The notes under the pieces were generated by a model, which made no database searches, had not been told where the DNA came from, and was given only the letters and a program-made list of their open reading frames with translations. A stretch of DNA of 19,098 bases from JBEKYD01 sp049509915. GTDB lineage: Bacteria; Acidobacteriota; Terriglobia; Bryobacterales; Bryobacteraceae. A program made the translations under genes and the position numbers. Shown one piece after another: positions 1 through 5,645 of the stretch. Each line of letters begins with the position of its first letter. Positions within the stretch are counted from its first letter, which is position 1. The stretch is taken from contig JBEKZL010000143.1 of assembly GCA_049509915.1 (NCBI GenBank), positions 1-19,098 of the forward strand. Reading direction: 5' to 3'.

Positions 1-46
1 TCAACTTCTCCACTGTCAGGCCGACCTCACCGCTCGCCTTTGCCAT
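1..46 (-). CDS. Possible 5' end of an unidentified gene running off the left edge
   Basis: Reading leftward from the ATG at 46, an open frame MAKASGEVGLTVEKL continues to the window edge. Only 15 codons are visible, so no family can be named. A weak purine stretch (CTGAG) lies about 8 bases upstream of the ATG. It lies downstream of the glycine-zipper gene on the same strand, separated by more than 300 bases. The start could be chance, and the neighbouring sequence is needed to confirm it. Confidence 0.25.
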   Translation of the reverse strand, partial: MAKASGEVGLTVEKL

Positions 47-364
47 GATCTCAGTTTTTCATGGGATTTCGCGGGCCGGAGGCCCATTCAAACAGACGAC
101 AAGAAACGATCGTCTGTCCTTGGACAGACCATCGTTTTCTTGGGCTGCCCGCACCTGCAGGCCGCTCTTGTGGATCAGGCGTTCTCACCTGTCGCCTCCC
201 TTCGGTGGTCCGATTCGAAAAGCTCCAGGGAAGGCGTTCCTTGCGGCTTGCCACGACACGGGCAGGCCCGCGGCCTGGATAACGCCGGGATACCGGCCGG
301 AAGGTCGCCTGCGCTACGAAGAACGCCGTCTCGACAGCCGACGCCGCGGAAAACCGGGCTCGGT
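47..364. other. Intergenic stretch without a convincing gene
   Basis: Several overlapping open frames exist here on both strands, but none has a recognisable protein, a good ribosome binding site or a sensible composition. The stretch holds a long inverted repeat (separate entry at 100-142) and then about 220 bases of GC-rich sequence with short repeated words around CGCCTG and GGCGTTC. It could be a dispersed non-coding repeat or eroded gene debris. Confidence 0.5.
100..142. repeat. Long near-perfect inverted repeat (hairpin)
   Basis: The left arm is 100-119 and the right arm 122-142, with a two-base centre. The arms pair over about 20 positions with one mismatch and one extra A in the right arm. 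A second, mutually exclusive 7-bp pairing exists between CAGACGA (93-99) and TCGTCTG (110-116). It lies downstream of the glycine-zipper gene on the minus strand, so it could be a transcript-end hairpin, but there is no clean U-run. A REP- or MITE-like element is an alternative. Confidence 0.6.
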
Positions 365-1378
365 TCAGCCCCCCAAGCGCTCGGTTAGGGTTAGCGGAGT
401 TCGCAGGCGGAAGGTGATGCGAGTTTCCGGTGGGAGCGCGGCCGGACGAGAGCGCGAGACGGCTACCCCGCCAGCCCCGGCCCCCGCGCCAGCGCCAGCT
501 CCGATGACGGCGCCTTTGCCGCCACCTACGATTCCGCCGATGACCGCGCCCAGCACGGCGCCGGCGGCCACGGTTTCCACGTCCGCGTTGCGGTTGGGCT
601 CGGCGTGCTCTTCAAAGCTATCGGTATGAATGGCCGCCTGCTGGCCGTCGGAAGTATTCAGGCGGGTCAGTTCCACGGCAATACCCGCGGCGTTCGCCAG
701 GCTGCCCGGATGGGAAGCGACTACCCGGCCCTCCACGCGCGCGCCTCGTTCGGCAATCACGAAGCCGTCTACCACTAACTCGCGGTCGAGGGTGGCAGTG
801 AACCGATCGCCGGCGGCATTCCGGTCCGAAGAGAGGCCATCCAACAGGCGCACCGGGAGCAAAAGCCCGGTGTTCAGCGTCACCGTGTTAGGGGTCCTCT
901 CAGTCGGACCGGGAAGCGGAGTCGCATCCTCCGGCTCGGGGCGCGCGGGTGGAGCGGGGGAGCTGGATGGAGGAGCCTCCCGGGGAGCCGGAAGCGGCGC
1001 CGGAGCCGGCGGTTCGGGATCGGCGGCGAGCACCGGCGCGGGATCGCTCGGGCGGGCCCACGGTACCGCCTGGGGAGGCTCCGCGGTAGCCAGCGTGGGC
1101 GGATGGACGGGCGTTGGCCGCGCTCGGCGGCGCGGCGGAACCGGGGCCGGCAGGAACCTCGAAACGGGAGCCGGTTTGAGCGGCGCCGCGGGCGCGGGTT
1201 TCATCACGACCGGTGCGGGCGCCGGCATCGGTTCGGCGGACGCGATTACGCGGGGCGCGGGTGGACTGATCCCGGCCAACTGGCCCGCGCTGTGCCGCCG
1301 CAGTTCCACCACTTTCATTACCGCGGCCCCGCCCATGGCGCCTGCCAGCACCAGAATCACGATATTGACCGGCCGCAT
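365..1378 (-). CDS. Membrane-anchored proline-rich protein with C-terminal glycine zipper
   Basis: This 337-residue protein has three parts. Residues about 5-22 form one hydrophobic segment after MRPVN, a signal anchor or uncleaved signal peptide. Residues about 38-160 are an extreme Pro/Ala linker with PAPAP-type runs, likely an extended spacer across the envelope. The rest is a small folded domain (LLLPVRLLDGLSSDRNAAG, then a FTATLDRELVVDGFVIAERG stretch) followed by a glycine zipper, VLGAVIGGIVGGGKG and alternating Gly/Ala. Glycine zippers pack or insert in membranes, so an envelope structural role is plausible, but no precise function is known. A GAGGAG ribosome binding site sits about 6 bases before the ATG. 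It is divergent from dusB, and the two share the 86-base gap. Confidence 0.8.
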   Translation of the reverse strand: MRPVNIVILVLAGAMGGAAVMKVVELRRHSAGQLAGISPPAPRVIASAEPMPAPAPVVMKPAPAAPLKPAPVSRFLPAPVPPRRRARPTPVHPPTLATAEPPQAVPWARPSDPAPVLAADPEPPAPAPLPAPREAPPSSSPAPPARPEPEDATPLPGPTERTPNTVTLNTGLLLPVRLLDGLSSDRNAAGDRFTATLDRELVVDGFVIAERGARVEGRVVASHPGSLANAAGIAVELTRLNTSDGQQAAIHTDSFEEHAEPNRNADVETVAAGAVLGAVIGGIVGGGKGAVIGAGAGAGAGAGGVAVSRSRPAALPPETRITFRLRTPLTLTERLGG

Positions 1379-1438
1379 AGCTGCTCCTCGTGCTGATGGA
1401 CGGCTGCGCCGAAAGTTCCGTTTCTATCCGGGAAACGC

Positions 1439-1444
1439 TAAAAT
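1439..1444 (+). promoter_or_regulatory. Candidate -10 element for dusB-rnhA
   Basis: TAAAAT lies 20 bases before the dusB ATG in the gap between two divergent genes, matching TATAAT at five of six positions. No convincing -35 hexamer is visible at the usual spacing. The local AT-rich patch stands out from the GC-rich surroundings. Confidence 0.3.
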
Positions 1445-1464
1445 TGAATCACCCGCGCGGTTTC

Positions 1465-2469
1465 ATGATACTCTTTCCGAACCATTTTTCGATTGGCAAG
1501 GTGCGCATCGCGCCGGCCACGGTGCTGGCGCCGATGGCGGGCGTGACCGATACCGTATTTCGCCGCTTCATCCGCGATTTGGGCGGCTGCGGATTGATGA
1601 TGACCGAATTCACCAGTTCGCACGGAGTGAAGGCGTCGGTGGGCCGCAAATCCTCGCGGACGCTGCGGCACCTGGCGTTCGATCCGGAAGAGCATCCGAT
1701 CTCGGCGCAACTATTCGGCGCCGACCCGGCGATCATGGCGGACGCGGCGCAGGTTTGCCAGGAGTTGGGCTTCGATGTTCTCGACATCAATTTCGGCTGC
1801 CCGGTAAATAAAGTCGTGAAGTGCAACGGCGGTTCCGGCCTGTTGCGCGACTTGCCGCTGGTCGAACGGTTGCTACGGGAAGTGCGGCAGGCCATCTCGA
1901 TCCCATTCACCTTGAAATATCGCGCCGGATGGAACGACCGGGAGCTGGTGACGGTGCGCATGGCGAGGTTGGCGGAGGAGTGCGGCCTGGATGCTATCGC
2001 GCTGCATCCGCGCACGCGCGAGCAGGGGTATGCCGGGCAAGCCGATTGGAGCCGGATAGCCGAGGTAAAGGCCGCGGTGAAGATTCCGGTGATCGGCAAT
2101 GGCGACATCGTTACGCCGGAGGATGCGGTGCGCATGGTGCGGGAAACCGGCTGCGACGCGGTGATGATCGGCCGCGCCGCCAGCTCCAATCCGTGGATCT
2201 TCCGCCAGATCGCGCAGTACGTCGAAACCGGCCGTTACGATCAGCCGGCGGAAGAAGACCGCTACTTCATGATGCGGCGCTATTACCAGATGCTGATCGA
2301 GCGCGGAGAGCGCGACATCACCGGAAAAATGAAACAGTTCGCAACTTACTTCACTCACGGCGTGCGCCACGGAGCGCAGCTTCGCGCCGCCATTTACCAC
2401 GCGGTGGAACCGGCCGCGATTCTGGATCTGGTAGACGAGTTTTTCCAGTCCGAAGCGATCGCCCAGTGA
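1465..2469 (+). CDS. dusB: tRNA-dihydrouridine synthase (DusB-like)
   Basis: This FMN enzyme reduces specific uridines in tRNA to dihydrouridine with NADPH. With the start at ATG 1465 the protein has 334 residues, normal for bacterial Dus. Visible motifs are the FMN-binding LAPMAGVTD (21-29), the catalytic cysteine C112 in DINFGCPVNKV, then GGSGLLRD, LKYRAGWND, LHPRTREQGYAG, IPVIGNGDI and DAVMIGRAA-NPWIF, in the order of a Dus TIM barrel and helical domain. The open frame extends 25 codons upstream, but that extension has no family similarity and crosses the probable promoter, so I place the start at MILFPNHF. The stop overlaps the GTG of rnhA by 4 bases, so the two are probably co-translated. 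Assignment to DusB rather than DusA or DusC rests on overall motif style. Confidence 0.9.
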   Translation: MILFPNHFSIGKVRIAPATVLAPMAGVTDTVFRRFIRDLGGCGLMMTEFTSSHGVKASVGRKSSRTLRHLAFDPEEHPISAQLFGADPAIMADAAQVCQELGFDVLDINFGCPVNKVVKCNGGSGLLRDLPLVERLLREVRQAISIPFTLKYRAGWNDRELVTVRMARLAEECGLDAIALHPRTREQGYAGQADWSRIAEVKAAVKIPVIGNGDIVTPEDAVRMVRETGCDAVMIGRAASSNPWIFRQIAQYVETGRYDQPAEEDRYFMMRRYYQMLIERGERDITGKMKQFATYFTHGVRHGAQLRAAIYHAVEPAAILDLVDEFFQSEAIAQ

Positions 2470-2924
2470 AACAAGTCCAGCTAATCACCGACGGGGCGTG
2501 CCTGGGCAACCCCGGCCGCGGCGGTTGGGCCGCCATTCTTCGCTATGGCGATCGCAAAAAGGAAATGTGGGGATCGGAGCCGCACACCACCAACAATCGC
2601 ATGGAGCTGACCGCGGCCATCGAAGGGCTGCGCATGTTGAAGGAAGCCTGCGCGGTGGAGGTGGTGACGGATTCCGAATACCTGAAGAACGGCATCACCA
2701 CCTGGATTCATAACTGGAAGCGCAAAGGCTGGACGACTTCAGCCAAAAAACCGGTAGTTAACCAGGACCTGTGGCAAGCGCTCGATGAGCAGGTGGACCG
2801 GCACAAAACCACCTGGACCTGGACCAAAGGACATGCCAATCACGCCGATAACAACCGCTGCGACGAGTTAGCCACAGAAGCCGCCAGGGAACAGAGTTCC
2901 AGCGAGAGCGCGCCGATTGCTTGA
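2466..2924 (+). CDS. rnhA: Ribonuclease HI
   Basis: RNase HI cuts the RNA strand of RNA-DNA hybrids, removing R-loops and primers. The protein has 152 residues, typical of the family. All catalytic positions are visible: D9 in ITDGACLGNPG, E47 in NNRMELTAAIEGL, D69 in VTDSEYL and D133 in NRCDELA, plus H123 in the TKGHANHADN loop. The basic, Trp-rich handle segment (WIHNWKRKGW) is also present. The start is a GTG inside the last codons of dusB (GTGA overlap), so translation is probably coupled to dusB. No separate ribosome binding site stands out. A longer upstream extension in the same frame is only the shadow of dusB. Confidence 0.95.
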   Translation: MKQVQLITDGACLGNPGRGGWAAILRYGDRKKEMWGSEPHTTNNRMELTAAIEGLRMLKEACAVEVVTDSEYLKNGITTWIHNWKRKGWTTSAKKPVVNQDLWQALDEQVDRHKTTWTWTKGHANHADNNRCDELATEAAREQSSSESAPIA

Positions 2925-2950
2925 CTTCGGAGCGAGGCCGGCGGTAGGGT
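2921..2950 (+). promoter_or_regulatory. Candidate promoter of the VapBC-type pair
   Basis: TTGACT (2921-2926) matches the -35 consensus at five of six positions. TAGGGT (2945-2950) follows after an 18-base spacer as a weak -10. The -35 overlaps the rnhA stop codon. The antitoxin ATG is 20 bases further on. The placement suits an autoregulated toxin-antitoxin promoter, but the -10 is poor. Confidence 0.35.
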
Positions 2951-2970
2951 AAGTTTCGGGAGGGGTGCTC

Positions 2971-3231
2971 ATGGCAATCACGATTGATGTCAGGCCTGAG
3001 GTTGAGGCAGAACTCGCCCGTCAGGCGGCCTTGCGCGGAAAGGCGGTTGAGGCCTACGCCGCTGGCTTGCTCGAAGAGGCCGTCTATCTTCCGGCCGATT
3101 CGGCGAACAATACTGAGGAACGAAGGCGGGATGGGAGCCTCGTAGAAGTGTGCGCTATGGTCAGGGGCCTGACGGACGACCTGGACTTCAGTCGCAATCC
3201 ATCCATTGGGCGTCCTGTTGACTTGTCGTGA
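2971..3231 (+). CDS. VapB-like antitoxin
   Basis: A small 86-residue protein sits directly before a PIN-domain toxin and overlaps it by 4 bases (TGA/GTG), the classical antitoxin position. The N-terminus (ITIDVRPEVEAELARQAALR) resembles a short beta strand followed by helices, as in ribbon-helix-helix or similar DNA-binding antitoxins. The acidic C-terminus (DDLDFSRNPSIGRPVDLS) would wrap the toxin. I chose ATG 2971 because a strong GGGAGGGG lies 5 bases upstream; an in-frame GTG at 2965 lies inside that site and is less likely. Known members bind their toxin and repress their own promoter. The exact antitoxin subfamily is not certain. Confidence 0.75.
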   Translation: MAITIDVRPEVEAELARQAALRGKAVEAYAAGLLEEAVYLPADSANNTEERRRDGSLVEVCAMVRGLTDDLDFSRNPSIGRPVDLS

Positions 3232-3656
3232 GCGGTTTTCTGCTTGACACTAACGTCCCTTCGGAGCTGACAAGGCCGATGCCTGATGTTTGCGTGAGCG
3301 GTTGGGTTGCCGCTCAGGACAAGGCCGCTCTGTACATGAGCGTGGTCACTGTTGGCGAACTTCGCAAAGGGTTGACCATTCTCCCGCTGGGCAAGCGGCG
3401 CAAGCAACTGGAACAGTGGTTTGAACAGTACCTCCTTCCATTGTTCGCCGACAGAATCCTGCCGGTGACCCGAGGAGTTGCCAATCGCTGGGGAGTGCTG
3501 GACGGTGAGTGCCAATTACGAGGGACTCGCCTAGGCACAGGGGATGGCATGATCGCCGCGACCGCACTGGAACACGATCTCATCGTGGTGACGCGGAACG
3601 TGAAGGACTTCTTCGGCCTTGGTGTCGCGGTTCTCAATCCCTGGGACGTTGAGTGA
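3228..3656 (+). CDS. VapC-like PIN-domain ribonuclease toxin
   Basis: This 142-residue protein fits VapC toxins, Mg-dependent endoribonucleases that usually cut tRNA or rRNA when the antitoxin is lost. The PIN acidic residues are visible: D7 in FLLDTNVPSEL, E44 in SVVTVGELRKG, D106 in LGTGDGMIAATAL, and the VVTRNVKDF strand-turn near the C-terminus (N124, D127). The active site therefore looks intact. The gene starts with GTG overlapping the antitoxin stop, implying coupled translation. No rho-independent terminator is obvious downstream, although 3664-3689 can form a weak stem. Such pairs are commonly transferred horizontally. Confidence 0.88.
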   Translation: MSGFLLDTNVPSELTRPMPDVCVSGWVAAQDKAALYMSVVTVGELRKGLTILPLGKRRKQLEQWFEQYLLPLFADRILPVTRGVANRWGVLDGECQLRGTRLGTGDGMIAATALEHDLIVVTRNVKDFFGLGVAVLNPWDVE

Positions 3657-3762
3657 ACCGGCGAGCGGGCTTGGAGGGCCATCCCCGCTTGCTCCGAAAC
3701 TTCGTAAACAGCCGCTTCATCTAAGAAGGCGTCGTCCAAATCCATAACAGACAGGGAGATCC

Positions 3763-4794
3763 ATGAATTATCGGTTACTAGGCCATAGCGGTCTGCGTGT
3801 GTCCGAGCTGTCGCTGGGCACCATGACATTCGGGGAAGAGTGGGGCTGGGGCTCTCCGCGCGAGGAAGCGCGCAAAATCTACGATGCCTACCGCGAGGCC
3901 GGCGGCAACTTCATCGACACGGCCAATCTCTACACCAACGGCGAGAGCGAGCGATTTGTAGGCGAGTTCACAATCGGACATCGTGCCGAGGTGGTGATCG
4001 CGACCAAGTACACCAATTCCGGTCCCGGCAACGACGCCAATGCGGGCGGCAATCAGCGCAAGAATATGATGCAGGCCGTGGAGGCTTCGCTCAAGCGCCT
4101 CAAGACCGATTACATCGACCTGTACTGGATGCACATCTGGGACGGTCTGACTCCGGTCGACGAGGTGATGCGCGCCTTCGACGACCTGGTGCGGCAGGGG
4201 AAGGTGCTTTACATCGGCGTATCGGACGCTCCGGCGTGGTGGGTGGCGCAGGCGAACACGCTGGCGGAGGTGCGCGGCTGGTCGAAGTTCGTGGGGTTGC
4301 AGATCGAGTACTCGCTGGCCGAGCGCACCGTGGAGCGCGAGTTGATTCCGATGGCGAAAGCGTTTCAACTGGGGCTGCTGGCGTGGTCGCCGCTGGCCGG
4401 CGGCCTGCTCAGCGGAAAATACGCAAAGGGCAAGCCGGCCGAGGGCCGCTATAACAGCGAAATGATGCAGGCGTTCCTGCCCGCGGAGGAGCGGCGGGAG
4501 CGGATCGTGCGCGCGCTACAGCAGACCAGCGGGGAGATTGGCCGCTCCCCGGCGCAGGTGGCGCTGGCCTGGCTGCGTCATCGGGCGATTCCAGTGATCC
4601 CCATTATCGGCGCGCGCAAGCTGGCGCAGCTCGAGGACAACCTGGCGAGCCTGGAAGTCGCGCTCACGGGCGAGCAAGTCGCTCAGCTCGACCAAGCCAG
4701 CGCGATCGAGCTCGGCTTCCCGCACGATTTCTACCGCCGCGACATGGTCCGCACGTTTATTTACGGCGGGATGGGCGATCGTCTGCTGGTGTAG
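3763..4794 (+). CDS. Aldo/keto reductase family oxidoreductase
   Basis: An NADPH-dependent (beta/alpha)8 oxidoreductase of 343 residues. The catalytic tetrad is visible: D52 and Y57 in GGNFIDTANLYTNGESE, K82 in VIATKYT and H124 in DLYWMHIWDG. NADP-binding segments WSPLAGGLLSGKY and IPIIGARKLAQLEDNL lie in the C-terminal half. The N-terminal MNYRLLGHSGLRVSELSLG is typical of the family. A good GGGAG site lies 6 bases before the ATG. The substrate cannot be read from sequence; close family types act on sugars, aryl aldehydes or the beta subunit of potassium channels. It follows the toxin-antitoxin pair by 106 bases and is probably transcribed alone. Confidence 0.93.
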   Translation: MNYRLLGHSGLRVSELSLGTMTFGEEWGWGSPREEARKIYDAYREAGGNFIDTANLYTNGESERFVGEFTIGHRAEVVIATKYTNSGPGNDANAGGNQRKNMMQAVEASLKRLKTDYIDLYWMHIWDGLTPVDEVMRAFDDLVRQGKVLYIGVSDAPAWWVAQANTLAEVRGWSKFVGLQIEYSLAERTVERELIPMAKAFQLGLLAWSPLAGGLLSGKYAKGKPAEGRYNSEMMQAFLPAEERRERIVRALQQTSGEIGRSPAQVALAWLRHRAIPVIPIIGARKLAQLEDNLASLEVALTGEQVAQLDQASAIELGFPHDFYRRDMVRTFIYGGMGDRLLV

Positions 4795-4808
4795 AGCGGT
4801 TACCGCGG

Positions 4809-4849
4809 CGCACGCGCTCGTGCGTGTCCCCGGCACCCGTGAAAGCCGG
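4809..4849 (+). other. Two small hairpins after the aldo/keto reductase gene
   Basis: CGCACG (4809-4814) pairs perfectly with CGTGCG (4819-4824) across a 4-base loop, and CCGGC (4830-4834) pairs with GCCGG (4845-4849). They start 15 bases after the stop codon of the aldo/keto reductase and could slow or end transcription. Neither is followed by a T-run, so this is not a standard intrinsic terminator. Confidence 0.35.
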
Positions 4850-4867
4850 AGGCGCCCCCCTTTCAAT

Positions 4868-5030
4868 TTCCGGCGCGAAATTGCCTTGCCGCCAGAAGGC
4901 CGGTAGGGCCGGCAGGCCGCGCGGTGGTACCAGCTTGACCTGCACGCGATGATATTTGCCGTCGCGTCCGGTGTCGGCGGGGAGAAGCCGAGCACGTAGC
5001 GGTTGCGCAACGCGACGCCGATCTTGGCTT
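4868..5030 (-). pseudogene. Frameshifted 3' remnant of a VWFA-related protein gene
   Basis: Read leftward this stretch encodes AKIGVALRNRYVLGFSP and then, in another frame, GRDGKYHRVQVKLVPPRGLP and AFWRQGNFAPE. This closely matches the last roughly 55 residues of the intact VWFA-related protein at 7816-8778 (AKIGVELRNRYIIGFSP ... WRQGYFAPGQ). Aligning the nucleotides shows one missing base near 4968-4976, which breaks the frame, and a stop codon equivalent to that of the intact gene is not kept. Everything upstream, including the signal peptide and the VWA domain, is absent. It lies 13 bases beyond the stop of the cohesin-like gene, on the same strand. Confidence 0.85.
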
Positions 5031-5042
5031 GGCCAGCGCCCG

Positions 5043-5621
5043 TCAGGACCAGGGAGATCCGGATGGCCGCAGTCTAAGAAACGCTAGGACCCCGGCTACG
5101 CCAATGGTGAGCAGCAGGCCGGTCCCCGGCTCTGGAACGCCGCTGGCCGACACGGTCACGGTCGCACCGGTTGTGGTCTCGGTCAGGCCCTGCCCAAACG
5201 AGTTGAGCGCGATCAGGTTGAAGATCTGCACGCTGCTCGATCCGGCGGCTAGCGCCTGGAACGTCGCATTGAGCAAATCGCCGCTGCCGCCTACCCCGGA
5301 CACGGCACCATTGAGGATATCGGCGTTGGCTGTAATTGAGCCGCCGACGTTGTCGATCATTCCCGGTATGAAGATTGTTGGCCCTCCGGTCCCAAGAAAC
5401 GCACCTTCGGTAACGGATGTGGCCTCTAGAACGGTCGGGTCGAATCCAAGGTCGAATTGGTAGCCGTACAGATCGGTTGCCCCGGATATTTCGACGCTCA
5501 ACGTGAAACTCTGTCCGGCTGTTACCGTCGGCGTGGGGGGCTCGACAGATATCGTGCCCGCCCGTAAGGAAGCGGAAGCGGCGAATAAACAGAAAGCTGT
5601 TGTAAGTTGTCTTGTTCGCAT
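5043..5621 (-). CDS. PEP-CTERM protein with a cohesin-like domain
   Basis: This 192-residue secreted protein has an N-terminal signal peptide (1-21), one domain at about 24-157, and a PEP-CTERM sorting signal from residue 162: VPEPG, a hydrophobic stretch (LLLTIGVAGVLAFL) and basic RLR. The middle domain reads as a type I cohesin-like beta sandwich: FTLSVEISGATDLYGYQFDL, then FDPTVLEATSV, SITANADILNG and LLNATFQALAAG. Cohesins bind dockerins, and the gene just upstream ends in a dockerin. PEP-CTERM proteins are processed by an exosortase, which would anchor or export this one at the surface. An AGAGGGA ribosome binding site precedes the ATG. The final residues (PSGSPWS) run past the usual end of the signal, perhaps because the gene's 3' end was altered by a rearrangement (see the adjacent VWFA remnant). 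Confidence 0.85.
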   Translation of the reverse strand: MRTRQLTTAFCLFAASASLRAGTISVEPPTPTVTAGQSFTLSVEISGATDLYGYQFDLGFDPTVLEATSVTEGAFLGTGGPTIFIPGMIDNVGGSITANADILNGAVSGVGGSGDLLNATFQALAAGSSSVQIFNLIALNSFGQGLTETTTGATVTVSASGVPEPGTGLLLTIGVAGVLAFLRLRPSGSPWS

Positions 5622-5645
5622 GGGTTTTCCCTCTATCGCCTAGGT

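Noticed and set aside
630..1811. Plus-strand open frame of 393 codons opposite the glycine-zipper gene and the start of dusB
   Set aside because: It is antisense to a Pro/Ala-rich gene, which leaves the opposite strand open; composition is Gly/Ser/Arg-rich, no ribosome binding site or domain is seen, and it overlaps the clearly real dusB.
1449..2189. Minus-strand open frame of 246 codons opposite dusB
   Set aside because: Lies wholly inside dusB, whose catalytic motifs are intact; no family features.
3664..3689. Possible terminator after the VapBC-type pair (AGCGGG with CCCGCT)
   Set aside because: The 6-bp stem has a 14-base loop and no T-run after it; too weak to annotate.
4516..5010. Minus-strand open frame of 164 codons overlapping the aldo/keto reductase
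   Set aside because: Only its first part is meaningful, as the frameshifted VWFA remnant; the rest is antisense to the reductase gene.
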